Positions 38,105-47,670 of a stretch of DNA of 64,000 nucleotides are shown piece by piece. How positions within the stretch are numbered: position 1 is the first letter of the stretch; the number at the start of each line of letters is the position of its first letter. The translations under genes were made by a program, and so were the position numbers. This stretch comes from Planctomycetota bacterium. Lineage in GTDB: Bacteria > Planctomycetota > UBA1135 > UBA2386. Under the pieces are notes generated by a model. That model ran no database searches. It was not told the origin of the DNA and was given only the letters and a program-made list of their open reading frames with translations. Location: NCBI GenBank assembly GCA_027621295.1, contig JAQCBR010000003.1, positions 16,079-80,078 of the forward strand. Reading direction: 5' to 3'.

Positions 38105-39121
38105 CTACCGCCCGCCGGTGTCCGAACCTTCGGCGGAACCAGGCACTTGCCAGGTGAAGTCCCAGGAACGGAGCTCCTCGACCCCCTGCGGGTCGCCGCC
38201 TTCCGGCGACGGGCGCTCCATGCGGAATCTCGCCTCGACGTGGAGCGGGAGCAGGCGCGCGGGATCGAGGATCGCGATCCGCTCGACCTCACCACGGACA
38301 CCCATCAGCGTCGCGCGGACGTTCTCAGGGACGTCGGCCGGCAGCTCCTCGGCCACCGGCTCGACCATCCCCCGGATCTCCAGCCGGACGTGGTCGGCGG
38401 GATCGGCGATGTAGCCACGCATCTTCACCGGCAGCTCGAGCTCCGAGCCGAGCGGCGCCCAGGGCAACGTCGTGAACACGGGTCGGGTCACGGTCTCGCC
38501 GGGAGCGGCGCGCAGCCCCGCCCAGATGCCGACCCACACCGCGTAGCGATCGCCGGCGGCCCGGATCAGACCCTCGCGCTGCTCGGGCGAGCGCATCATC
38601 GCCGCGCGCGCCCGGAGCGCCGACTCGATGTCCGCTCGCTCCGCGAGGTCTTCACCGGCCGATTCGATCTGCGCCTCGACCGCCAGGGCCGACCGCTCGA
38701 TCCAGGCGTCGGCGTCCTCGACTCCGACGAAGCTCCCGTCTGCGCCCACGAGGATCGCCGGCATCGCGGACTCGAGGGAGCCGAGCATGCCCGCGAAGCG
38801 CTGGCCGACGGCCTCCCGGTCGGCGCGCTCGCCACCGACCTCGACGAGGTCGAGATCACTGGTGCGGATCACGAGCCCGCCTTCCGCCACACCTTCGACC
38901 GTCAGCAGGTAGCGCACGGAGAATCCGAGGCCGGCACCCCGGATCCGCTCGACGACCTCGGCCCGCGCGCCGGCCGGCCAAGCGAATCCAAGCTCGATCG
39001 GCCCCGCCGGCTGCTCGGCCTCGGGTCGCACCGTCGCGTCGACCACGCGGCCCGCGTCGGCACCCCCACAGCTGTAGAGAAGGGTGACGATCGCGAGAGC
39101 AGCGGCGTGTCTAGGGAGCAT
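38105..39121 (-). CDS. Putative lipoprotein, unknown function (DUF6263-like)
   Basis: Lipobox-like LLYSCGG near N-terminus; YLLTVEGVAEGGLVIRTSDLDLVEV...; family suggestion from memory. Confidence 0.6.
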   Translation of the reverse strand: MLPRHAAALAIVTLLYSCGGADAGRVVDATVRPEAEQPAGPIELGFAWPAGARAEVVERIRGAGLGFSVRYLLTVEGVAEGGLVIRTSDLDLVEVGGERADREAVGQRFAGMLGSLESAMPAILVGADGSFVGVEDADAWIERSALAVEAQIESAGEDLAERADIESALRARAAMMRSPEQREGLIRAAGDRYAVWVGIWAGLRAAPGETVTRPVFTTLPWAPLGSELELPVKMRGYIADPADHVRLEIRGMVEPVAEELPADVPENVRATLMGVRGEVERIAILDPARLLPLHVEARFRMERPSPEGGDPQGVEELRSWDFTWQVPGSAEGSDTGGR

Positions 39122-39186
39122 CCCCGCCGATCATGCCCGCGCCGGACCGGGTGGTCCAACGCGGACGCGACGTCGGCGAACCTGCT

Positions 39187-40881
39187 TCAGCGCACCTGCA
39201 GGAACACCGGCCCACGCTCGGACTCGAAGTCCCAGTTCGCGTTCCGTGCCCTGACCTGCACGCGGATGCGCGCCCACTCACCCTCGATCGGGAAGTGGCA
39301 TTCGATCCCGCCGTCGGGCCCCTGCCGATGCGCGAAGCCCGCACCGCCGTCGCCGAAGTGCGCGCGGTTCTGGAACGCGACCCTGGCCTGCAGGCCCGTG
39401 TCCCAGTCGACGAGGATCTCGTAGGTGTCGGTCGGCTCGACCAGGAACTGGGTCAGGTCCTCGTCCAGCAACAGGTAGACGTCGGTCGCATCGACCGAGG
39501 TGAAGACACCGCCCATGTCCGGACGGCTCTCCCACAGACGATCGCGCGTCTGCAGCATGATCCGGTCACGATCACGATCCCAGTCACCGAGATCGCCGTC
39601 GATCGTCTTCGTCGCCATGGTCACGGCAGCGTTGTCGAGCAAGAGCGCGTAGCCCGGATCTTCCTGGAGGATACCTGGTTCGGGTGCCGTGCCGCCGATG
39701 GAGACGAGAGCCCCGCCGAAGGACGCCATCTCCGCGGTCAGTCCGGCCAGCGACGTGACGCCGAGCAGGCGCCTCGCCGTCAACGGATCGGCGATCGACT
39801 TGATGTAGAGCGCCCGTAGATCGACGCCGGCGAACAGGCGGCGGAAGTCGAGGACGGTGTGCAGCTCCTGCGGCAGGACGGTCCCGTCGGGCAGCGTCGT
39901 GATCGTGAACGTGCCGTCCAGCGCCCCGACCATCGCACGGAGCCAGTTCCGCAGCTGCTCTTCCTGCTGCAGCATCAGCTGCCGCATCGTGGGGTCGGCG
40001 ATCCACTGCTCGAGGCGCGCCATCGACATCACCCCTTCACGCTGCTGCTCCTGATTCTCGGCGCGGACCTGCTCCATGCAGCTCTCGTAGCAGAGGAAGC
40101 AGTCCTGCAGGCGATCGCGCAGGCGCGTCAGGTTCTGCGTGCGGAGCAGCGTGCCGAAACCCGGGTGCTCGATGTCGACCACCGCGATCGGGTCGATCGT
40201 CGGGTCGTCGACGAAGTCGAGCTCGTTCGGCGACAGCGCGTCGTAGTCGTAGACCGTCAGCCCCTCGATCAGTGCGCGCAGCGCCTCGACGACCGCGAGT
40301 GCTGCCATCGCATCCGCGTGGTCGAGACGGATCGCGTGGTCACCGCCGGGCGACAACCAGGCGAGGAACCGTCCACCACGGTCCGCCGGGATCACGTATT
40401 CCCAGTCCTCGGGGACCTCACCCAGCGCGGTCGACACGGCGTCCAGCACCGGGAGCACGTCGTCGATCAGGAGCGTGGCGAGCTCGTCGAGCGTCGGGAA
40501 GTCGTCCTTGAACAGCCCTTCGCCGTGCTCCTCGAGGGCCAGGAGCAGATCCCAGAACGTCGCGCCATCGATGAACTGGATGCCTGCTCGCTCCAGCGTG
40601 AGGCGGAAGCGATGTTGGGCCTGGGTCCTCGTCTGGATCTCGTCGAGCGCAACGACGCTGGCCAGGACGACCTGCGCGTCGACGTTCGACGGATCGAGCC
40701 GTGTCGCGGCGAAGAGGTCGTCGCGCATCGCCTCGAAGTCATCGCTGCCGTCGAACAGCGCGGTCACGGTGTCGAGTGTCAGCCTCGCGGCTTCGTTGGT
40801 GTTCTTGCCGGTCGACTTGTCGTGGCAAGCGGTTGCAGCGAGAAGCAGTGCCAAGGCTGCAGACGGGGCTCTGTGCATCAT
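39187..40881 (-). CDS. Putative lipoprotein with N-terminal TPR-like region and C-terminal CBM9-like domain
   Basis: Lipobox AATACHDK; RLDPSNVDAQVVLASVVAL; IDGDLGDWDRDRDRIM... DVYLLLDEDL. Confidence 0.65.
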   Translation of the reverse strand: MMHRAPSAALALLLAATACHDKSTGKNTNEAARLTLDTVTALFDGSDDFEAMRDDLFAATRLDPSNVDAQVVLASVVALDEIQTRTQAQHRFRLTLERAGIQFIDGATFWDLLLALEEHGEGLFKDDFPTLDELATLLIDDVLPVLDAVSTALGEVPEDWEYVIPADRGGRFLAWLSPGGDHAIRLDHADAMAALAVVEALRALIEGLTVYDYDALSPNELDFVDDPTIDPIAVVDIEHPGFGTLLRTQNLTRLRDRLQDCFLCYESCMEQVRAENQEQQREGVMSMARLEQWIADPTMRQLMLQQEEQLRNWLRAMVGALDGTFTITTLPDGTVLPQELHTVLDFRRLFAGVDLRALYIKSIADPLTARRLLGVTSLAGLTAEMASFGGALVSIGGTAPEPGILQEDPGYALLLDNAAVTMATKTIDGDLGDWDRDRDRIMLQTRDRLWESRPDMGGVFTSVDATDVYLLLDEDLTQFLVEPTDTYEILVDWDTGLQARVAFQNRAHFGDGGAGFAHRQGPDGGIECHFPIEGEWARIRVQVRARNANWDFESERGPVFLQVR

Positions 40882-41105
40882 CTTCGGTGTTCCTCCGGTT
40901 CGGCCCAATGCGGGCGCCCGGTCGAACGCCTCGTGCCCCGTGCCGTTGCGTCCCGAATCGCACGACGAATCAGCCCCATGGGCACCTCGTTTGCGCGTGA
41001 GACCAGGGCGTGCATCCCCCCCTTGCCGTCGGACGAAGGTCGCGGGACGCTGTCTCCCCCCCGGCCTGCCCCGAGTCAGACCCTGGCCGCGAGCCCACGC
41101 TCGTC

Positions 41106-42164
41106 ATGACCATGCGCATCCAGAAGATCCTCACGACGCTGGGCTTCGCCCTCATCGCAAGCGGCGGAGCCACGTCGCAGACGACGGTCACGCTCGAGCC
41201 GGTCGCCGACACGACGCTGTACCAGTTCGATCCGTTCGCCAGCAACGGCGCCGGGACCCGCCTGTTCTGCGGCAACGACCTCGCGGCGTCGTCCAAGCGC
41301 GGGCTGCTGCAGTTCGACGTCCACGCATCGATCCCGCCCGGCTCCGTGATCCGCTCGGCCCAGCTGGGCATGAGCGTGGTCCAGACCAGGGCTCCGGCGC
41401 TCCCGGTCGACCTGCACCGCGTCCTCTCGCCCTGGGGTGAGGGGACTTCGTTCGCATCGAGCGGACAGGGCGGCGGCGCACCGGCGACCCCGGGAGATGC
41501 CACCTGGTTCGACGCGAACTTCGGGGTCCAGCAGTGGGCGCAGATGGGCGGCGACTACGCGCTCTCGTCGAGCGCCTCGACGGTCTGCGGCTCGACCGGC
41601 CGCTTCACGTGGTCGTCGACCGGCCTCGTCAACGACGTCCAGGCCTGGGTCAACGGCACCGCCGCGGACTTCGGCTGGATCGTCATCTCGGGTGAGTCCG
41701 GAACGATGACGGCGCGCGCGTTCGCGACGCGCGAAGCGGCGGCCGGCCAGCGTCCGACGCTGACCGTCACCTACGACCCGCCGACCGCGGCCATCGTCGG
41801 CTACGGCACCGGCTGCGCGGGCGGGGGAATCCTGCCGATGACGATCACCGCGTCGTCGCAGCCGACCGTCCCCAACGCGCAGTTCTCGCTCCGCCGCACC
41901 GGCGGCCCTCGTATCGCGACCTTCGTGCTGAACCTGTTCGGGGACATCCTGTCCTCGCCGCTCCCGCTGACGCCTGGCTGCGACCTCTGGGGGAACCCGG
42001 GGACGCTGCTCGCATCGGTGACGATGCCGGCCGTCCTCCCGCTGCCGATCCCGAACGACCCGGGCATCCTGGGCGCAACGCTCGGCCTCCAGGCCTTCGC
42101 GATCGACCCGGCGACGCAGACCTTCGCGTCGTCGAGCGCGCTCCAGCTCCGCTTCGGGCTGTGA
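41106..42164 (+). CDS. Secreted DNRLRE/CBM96-like domain protein with C-terminal GxGC domain
   Basis: Signal MRIQKILTTLGFALIASGGATSQ; VADTTLYQ...LLQFDVHASIPPGSVIRSAQLGM...DVQAWVNGTAADFGWIV; GYGTGCAGGGILPMTI...SSPLPLTPGCDLWGN...LPIPNDPGILGATLGLQAFAIDP. Confidence 0.82.
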   Translation: MTMRIQKILTTLGFALIASGGATSQTTVTLEPVADTTLYQFDPFASNGAGTRLFCGNDLAASSKRGLLQFDVHASIPPGSVIRSAQLGMSVVQTRAPALPVDLHRVLSPWGEGTSFASSGQGGGAPATPGDATWFDANFGVQQWAQMGGDYALSSSASTVCGSTGRFTWSSTGLVNDVQAWVNGTAADFGWIVISGESGTMTARAFATREAAAGQRPTLTVTYDPPTAAIVGYGTGCAGGGILPMTITASSQPTVPNAQFSLRRTGGPRIATFVLNLFGDILSSPLPLTPGCDLWGNPGTLLASVTMPAVLPLPIPNDPGILGATLGLQAFAIDPATQTFASSSALQLRFGL

Positions 42165-43177
42165 CGGAGGGGAGAGGCCCCGACCTCGAGCGCCTGCGGC
42201 GTCTGCGGGACCTGTTCCTCGACGCGACGGGCGCACCGCGCGCCGTCGCCGCCTACTGGCAGAGCGACGAGGACCTCGCCGCCTACGACGCGGTCTTCGC
42301 CGCGCGGATCGGCTGGAAGTGGGACGCAGCCCTCGAGGATGCGATCGCCCGCGGGTTCGCGCCCGGGAACGGACTCCACGTCGTCGACTTCGGATGTGGC
42401 ACGGGCATCGCGGCACGGCGATTCGCCGCACGCTTCGACGTCTCGGAAGTGCGCTGCGTGGACCACTCGGCGCGGGCCGCCGCGTTCGCCGCCGCTCGTC
42501 TGCGCGACGAGCGCCCCCAGGTCGCCACGTCCGCGGCCATGCCCGGTCCCCACGATGCTGACCCGGACGTATTGCTGATCAGCCACGTGCTCGACGAGCT
42601 CGGACCGTCCACGGAGGACGCGCTGCTGGAACTCGCCGCCCGATCGAAGCACGTCGTCTGGGTCGAACCCGGCAGCCGCGTGGTGTCGCGACGGCTCGCC
42701 ACCCACCGCGACCACCTGGTCGCGAACGCCGGCTTCTCGATCGTTGCGCCGTGCCCACACCAGGGACCGTGCAGCGCGCTCCGCGCGGACGGCAGCCACT
42801 GGTGCCACTTCTTCGCGTCTCCGCCAGCCGAGGTCTTCACGGACGGGGACTGGGTGCGACTCGGCCGCGAGCTCGGCATCGACCTGCGCGCCCTGCCGTA
42901 CGCCAGCCTCGTGCTGTCACGGGCCCCCTCGGGCGACCTGGCATCCGTGGGCCGCGTCCTGGCGAGACCAGAGGTCTCCGGCAAGGAAGCGCGCGTCTTC
43001 GTCTGCGACGCGGAGGGCCTCCATCACCTGGCCGCGTTCAAGAGCCGCGGCAGCGCCGACGCGTGGCGCACGCTGAAGAAGGCCGGCTCCGGCCTGCGCG
43101 ATGTGCGCGTGGAGCGGGATGGCGCGAAGCTTCGCGCCATCGAACCGCTGCACGCGTCGGATCAGCCCCAGTCGTAG
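42161..43177 (+). CDS. Small ribosomal subunit Rsm22-like methyltransferase family protein
   Basis: VVDFGCGTGIAARRF (SAM motif I); VAPCPHQGPCSAL...SHWCHFF Cys signature; GTG start overlaps preceding stop. Confidence 0.8.
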   Translation: MTEGRGPDLERLRRLRDLFLDATGAPRAVAAYWQSDEDLAAYDAVFAARIGWKWDAALEDAIARGFAPGNGLHVVDFGCGTGIAARRFAARFDVSEVRCVDHSARAAAFAAARLRDERPQVATSAAMPGPHDADPDVLLISHVLDELGPSTEDALLELAARSKHVVWVEPGSRVVSRRLATHRDHLVANAGFSIVAPCPHQGPCSALRADGSHWCHFFASPPAEVFTDGDWVRLGRELGIDLRALPYASLVLSRAPSGDLASVGRVLARPEVSGKEARVFVCDAEGLHHLAAFKSRGSADAWRTLKKAGSGLRDVRVERDGAKLRAIEPLHASDQPQS

Positions 43178-44034
43178 AAGCCTCGGCCCGACTTCTTGCC
43201 GAGCTTGCCCTCGGCCACCATGTCGCGGAGCAGCTGCGGCGCCTCGAAGACCGGGCTGTCGAGCTCCTTGCGCAGGTAGTCGGCGATCGCGAGCCGCACG
43301 TCGAGGCCGACGAGGTCCGTGAGTCGGAGCGGACCCATCGGGTGTCGGTAGCCGAGCTCCATCGCCTTGTCGATGTCGGCGGCCGAAGCCACCTCGGCCT
43401 CGACCATCCGGATCGCCTCGAGGCCGATGCAGACGCCGAGGCGGGACGTCGCGAACCCGGGGCTGTCACGCACGACGATCGGCTCCTTCTGGATCTGCGT
43501 CGCGTAGGTCCGCACCCCCTCGAGCGTCGCGTCGCTCGCAGCCGCGGGCCGCACGATCTCGAGCAGCGCCATGATCGGCACCGGGTTGAAGAAGTGCATG
43601 CCGATGCAGCGCTCCGGGGAAGGGAGCCCCTCGAAGATGCCGGCGAGCGAAAGCGAAGAGGTGTTCGTCGCGAGCACGGCGGTCGCCGGCGCCGCGGCGG
43701 CCACTGCCGCGAACACCTCGCGCTTCAGCTCGAGCCGCTCCGGCACGGCCTCGATGATGAGATCGGCCCCGGCGACCGCCGCCGCCAGATCCGTCGTCGT
43801 CCCGAGCCGTCCGAGCGTCGCCTCCCGCAGCTCGGGCGCGACCTTGCCCTTCTCGACGCCCTTGTCGAGGAAGCCGCGGATCGTCCCCATCCCGCGCTCG
43901 ACGAACGCATCCTCGACGTCCCGCAGCACGACCTGGGACCCGGCCTGCGCACAGACCTGCGCGATCCCGGCCCCCATCGTCCCGGCACCGAGGACTGCGA
44001 CACGGGGGAAGACGACGTTCTGCGAATCGGTCAT
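43162..44034 (-). CDS. 3-hydroxyacyl-CoA (3-hydroxybutyryl-CoA) dehydrogenase
   Basis: VAVLGAGTMGAGIAQVCAQAG, GMHFFNPVPIMALLEIVR, DSPGFATSRLGVCIGLEAIRMVE, GYRHPMGPLRLTDLVGLDV. Confidence 0.95.
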   Translation of the reverse strand: MTDSQNVVFPRVAVLGAGTMGAGIAQVCAQAGSQVVLRDVEDAFVERGMGTIRGFLDKGVEKGKVAPELREATLGRLGTTTDLAAAVAGADLIIEAVPERLELKREVFAAVAAAAPATAVLATNTSSLSLAGIFEGLPSPERCIGMHFFNPVPIMALLEIVRPAAASDATLEGVRTYATQIQKEPIVVRDSPGFATSRLGVCIGLEAIRMVEAEVASAADIDKAMELGYRHPMGPLRLTDLVGLDVRLAIADYLRKELDSPVFEAPQLLRDMVAEGKLGKKSGRGFYDWG

Positions 44035-44125
44035 GGTTCAGGCTGGGTAGGCGGACGAGCGATCAAACACGACGTGCGCGAGCGGCTCCAACGCAAAGGC
44101 CATGACGCCGCGGCGGTTCCGCCTC

Positions 44126-44899
44126 TCACTTCTTCGCACGCTTGTCCAGGAAGGCCTGCATGCGGTCGTGCTTGTCCTGGCTGTCGAAGAGCACCGCCTG
44201 GAGGGAGCTCTCCATCGCCATCGCCATCTGCTCGTTGGGGCGCGCGAGCGCGTTCATCGACGCCTTGGCCAGACGGACGGCGAGAGGGCCGTTGTGCGCG
44301 ATCTCGCGCGCGAGCGCGAGGGCCGCGTCCAGCACCTCCTCGTCGGGCACGACACGGTTCACGAGCCCGATGCGCTCGGCCTCCGTCGCGTCGACGATGC
44401 GGCCCGTGTAGACCAGCTCGCGCGCCCGGCCGAGGCCGATCAGGCGCGGCAGGCGGTAGGTCGCGCCGGCCGCGGGAATGATGCCGAGCGAGACCTCGGG
44501 CTGCCCGAGGCGCGCCGATGCGCCGGCGACGCGGAGGTCACATGCGATCGCCAGCTCGCAGCCGCCGCCCAGGCACCAACCGCGGATCGCGGCGATCACC
44601 GGGACCGGGAAGTCCTCGACGCGCTTGAACAGCGACGAGTTGATCGAGGCGAGGGCGTCGCGCGCGTTCCGCTCCTTGAGCTGGGCGATGTCCGCGCCCG
44701 CGGCGAACGCCTTGTCACCCGCGCCCGTCAGGACGATCGCCGTCAGATCGGGCTCCTCGAGCAGGGCGTCCAGGTTGCGGTGCAGCGCCTGGACCATCTC
44801 GAGGTCGATCGCGTTGCGGCGTTCTGGGGCGTTCAGGGTCAGGACCGCGATCCGGTCCTCGATCCGCAGCAGCGTGCGTGGGGTGTCTTCGGCGCTCAT
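44126..44899 (-). CDS. Enoyl-CoA hydratase/isomerase family protein
   Basis: LNAPERRNAIDLEMVQAL, LTGAGDKAFAAGADIAQL, IRGWCLGGGCELAIACDLRVAG, QPEVSLGIIPAAGATYRLPRLIG. Confidence 0.95.
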   Translation of the reverse strand: MSAEDTPRTLLRIEDRIAVLTLNAPERRNAIDLEMVQALHRNLDALLEEPDLTAIVLTGAGDKAFAAGADIAQLKERNARDALASINSSLFKRVEDFPVPVIAAIRGWCLGGGCELAIACDLRVAGASARLGQPEVSLGIIPAAGATYRLPRLIGLGRARELVYTGRIVDATEAERIGLVNRVVPDEEVLDAALALAREIAHNGPLAVRLAKASMNALARPNEQMAMAMESSLQAVLFDSQDKHDRMQAFLDKRAKK

Positions 44900-45357
44900 C
44901 GCATGTCCTCCTGGTCGGGCCGACGATCATCCCCCTCGGGCCACGCCCCGTCGAGGAAGCGTGGACGTTCGGCCGGGGCCAGCATCGCGCAGACGTCGGC
45001 AGAGCCGAACCATCGGACCCGGTTCCGCGCAACCAGCCGGTAGACGAGATCGCGCAGAGGGCGCGGCACGATCGCCAGCACCCGGAGCCACGACCACGGA
45101 GCACGCAGTTCGGACGCGAGCCGCAGCGCGGCCGCCGAACGCACGTGCACGCCAGCGGCATCGACGACGACCACGCTGTCGGGGAGCTCGGCCAGCGTGA
45201 CGCCTCGCGCGCGAAGAACGCCCTCTGCCGCCCCCGACCCGAGCGGTGCGAAGCGCATGCGTCCGCGCGCATCGTGGCGCAGCAGGAACCGCACCGTCCG
45301 GCTGCAGAGGCCGCAGCCTCCGTCGAACAGGACGATCGGCTCCTCGCTGACGCTCAC
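44896..45357 (-). CDS. DCC family thiol-disulfide oxidoreductase-like (DUF393)
   Basis: EEPIVLFDGGCGLCSRTVRFLLRHDARGRMRFAPL. Confidence 0.88.
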   Translation of the reverse strand: MSVSEEPIVLFDGGCGLCSRTVRFLLRHDARGRMRFAPLGSGAAEGVLRARGVTLAELPDSVVVVDAAGVHVRSAAALRLASELRAPWSWLRVLAIVPRPLRDLVYRLVARNRVRWFGSADVCAMLAPAERPRFLDGAWPEGDDRRPDQEDMR

Positions 45358-46382
45358 GGCTCGACGACCAGCTTGCCGAACACGTCGCGCGCCTCGAGCC
45401 GGCGATGCGCGTCCGCGAGCTCGTCGAGAGGCATCACGGAGTCGACGACGGGCCGGAGCCGCCCGGCCCGGAACAGGTCGAGCACGCGGCAGAGGTCACC
45501 CTTGCTGCCCATCGTGTTGCCGAGGATCGACAGGTTCTTGAAGAAGACCTGGTGCAGCGAGATCTCGACCTGCCCACCGGTCGTCGCCCCGCAGGTGACC
45601 AGACGACCGCCGCGCGCGAGCGACTTGATGCTGCCGGCGAAGGTCGCCGCACCGACGTGTTCGAAGACGACGTCGCAGCCCCGTCCGGACGTCGCCGCAC
45701 GCACCTCATCGAGCCAGTCGACCGTCGTGTAGTCGATCGCGATGTGCGCGCCGAGGTCTTCGGCGTGACGGCACTTCGTGGCGCCACCGGCCGTCGCGAT
45801 CACCGTCGCCCCGAGCAGCCGCGCGATCTGCACGCCCGCGCTGCCGACTCCCGACCCGCCAGCGTGGACCAGGACGGTGTCGCCCGCCCGCAGCCCGGCC
45901 TTGCGGACCAGCATCGACCACGCGGTCTGGAAGACCAGCGGGACCGACGCAGCCTCTGCATAGTCGAGGTTCTCCGGCTTCGGCTGGACGTTGGCCGCGG
46001 GCACGCAGACGTACTCCGCGCACGTCCCGTCCCGACTCTCGCCGAGGATCCCGTACTCGCGGCAAAGCTGGTCCTCGCCGGCCAGACAGGTCGGACAGAC
46101 TCCGCACGACGTGCCGGGCAGGAGCACGCACGGCTCGCCGACCTCGAGGCCGCCGACGCCGGCGCCGAGCGCGTCGACCACGCCAGCACCGTCCGAGCCG
46201 AGGACCAGCGGCAGCGGGAACGTGTGCCCGGGCACGCCGCGACGCACCCATGTGTCCAGGTGGTTCAGGCCTGCGGCCTTCACCCGCACCCGCACCTCTC
46301 CCGGGCCCGGCTCGGGAACCGGACGGAGTTCGAAGACGATCTGGTCGAAGTCTCCGTGCTCGCGAACGACGGCGGCCTTCAT
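45354..46382 (-). CDS. Zinc-binding alcohol dehydrogenase / quinone oxidoreductase family protein
   Basis: MKAAVVREHGDFDQIVFELRPVPEPGPGEVRVRVKAAGLNHLDTWVRRG, LGSDGAGVVDALG, CGVCPTCLAGEDQLCREY, VLVHAGGSGVGSAGVQIARLLGATVIATA. Confidence 0.93.
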   Translation of the reverse strand: MKAAVVREHGDFDQIVFELRPVPEPGPGEVRVRVKAAGLNHLDTWVRRGVPGHTFPLPLVLGSDGAGVVDALGAGVGGLEVGEPCVLLPGTSCGVCPTCLAGEDQLCREYGILGESRDGTCAEYVCVPAANVQPKPENLDYAEAASVPLVFQTAWSMLVRKAGLRAGDTVLVHAGGSGVGSAGVQIARLLGATVIATAGGATKCRHAEDLGAHIAIDYTTVDWLDEVRAATSGRGCDVVFEHVGAATFAGSIKSLARGGRLVTCGATTGGQVEISLHQVFFKNLSILGNTMGSKGDLCRVLDLFRAGRLRPVVDSVMPLDELADAHRRLEARDVFGKLVVEP

Positions 46383-47173
46383 CGTCCTTCGAACCTCGGC
46401 GCGCGCTTCTCCTGGAAGGCCGCGAGCCCCTCGCGCGCATCGGCGCTGGCGAACAGTTTGGCCTGCAGCTCCCGCTCCAGCGCGAGCCCCTGCTCGAGCG
46501 GGATCTCGGCGCCGCTCTGGACCGCGCGCTTGATGTGCCCGATCGCCATCGACGCCGCGTCCGGCGTCGTGAACTTCGCCGCATAGGCGAGGACCTGCTC
46601 GAGGAACGCGCCGGGCTCGCAGTCGATGACCTGCTGGACGAGCCCGAGCGCCGCTGCCTCGTCGACGTCGAGGTTCGAACCCGTGGCCATCAGCTCGATC
46701 GCCTTGGCCTTGCCGACGACGCGCACGAGACGCTGGGTACCCCCGGTTCCGGGCAGCACGCCGAGCTTCACCTCGGGTAGCCCGACCTTGCCGCAGCTGC
46801 GGCGCGCGATGCGCAGGTCGCAGGCGAGCGCGACCTCGAGTCCTCCGCCGACGCAGTGGCCGTTGAGTGCGGCGATGACGAGCTTGGGAGTCTGCTCGAG
46901 CCGGCTCAACGTCTCGTTGGCGTGCAGGCAGAACCAGTACTTCCAGGTCGGGTCGACCCGGTTCAGCATCTCGATGTTCGCACCCGCGCAGAAGAAACGC
47001 TCGCCGGACCCGGTCAGCACGATGACGTCGACCTCGGGGTCCATCCGCGCGTCGAGGATGCATGCGTCGAGCGCACGCATCATCTCGTAGCTGTAGGTGT
47101 TGGCCGGTGGGTCGCAGAGCGTGAAGACGGCGATTCGGCCGTGTTTCTCGGAGCGGACGAGGGCTTCGGTCAT
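46379..47173 (-). CDS. Enoyl-CoA hydratase/isomerase family protein
   Basis: VDVIVLTGSGERFFCAGANIEML, AALNGHCVGGGLEVALACDLRIARRS, LPEVKLGVLPGTGGTQRLVRVVGKAKAIELM. Confidence 0.95.
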   Translation of the reverse strand: MTEALVRSEKHGRIAVFTLCDPPANTYSYEMMRALDACILDARMDPEVDVIVLTGSGERFFCAGANIEMLNRVDPTWKYWFCLHANETLSRLEQTPKLVIAALNGHCVGGGLEVALACDLRIARRSCGKVGLPEVKLGVLPGTGGTQRLVRVVGKAKAIELMATGSNLDVDEAAALGLVQQVIDCEPGAFLEQVLAYAAKFTTPDAASMAIGHIKRAVQSGAEIPLEQGLALERELQAKLFASADAREGLAAFQEKRAPRFEGR

Positions 47174-47256
47174 GGCGGGCAGTGCGGGTCGGAGCGCGGG
47201 GAGCGCGATGCTAGCTCGGTGGTTCCAGGGGTCCACGATGCGCGCCCCCCAGCCCG

Positions 47257-47601
47257 TCAACCGTCGAAGGCTTCCGGCAGGCTGCCTCTCGGCTGGCCGC
47301 GCAGTGGGGTCCACAGATGCCACCGCCGGAACTCGGGAGGAAGGTCGGGGTGGTCGGCCTGCGCAACTGCGCAGCGCAGCACGTCTTCGACGCAGGGGTC
47401 CTGACGGGTGCCGGTGCGCTCACAGAGTTCTGCGAAGAGCACATTCGGGTCCCGACCCTCCAGGTCGGCCACGCTCCGGATGCCCAGCAACAAGAGGTCG
47501 TCCGCGCTCGCCGGCCCGACCGAACCCAGCGATTGCAGTTCGCGCCAAGCCGCGCGGAGCTCGGGGTCGGTCGGTCCGCGGAGTTTCCGGCGCGTCGCCA
47601 T
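47257..47601 (-). CDS. Helix-hairpin-helix 'pathogenicity locus' (Cdd1-like) protein
   Basis: LQSLGSVGPASADDLLLLGIRSVADLEGRDPNVLFAELCERTGTRQDPCVEDVLRCAV. Confidence 0.8.
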   Translation of the reverse strand: MATRRKLRGPTDPELRAAWRELQSLGSVGPASADDLLLLGIRSVADLEGRDPNVLFAELCERTGTRQDPCVEDVLRCAVAQADHPDLPPEFRRWHLWTPLRGQPRGSLPEAFDG

Positions 47602-47670
47602 GCGGCACCAAGGCTAACGGACGCGGGCTCCGGCCGTGACGCATCGGGCGCTCGTGGGATGATGCCCGCC

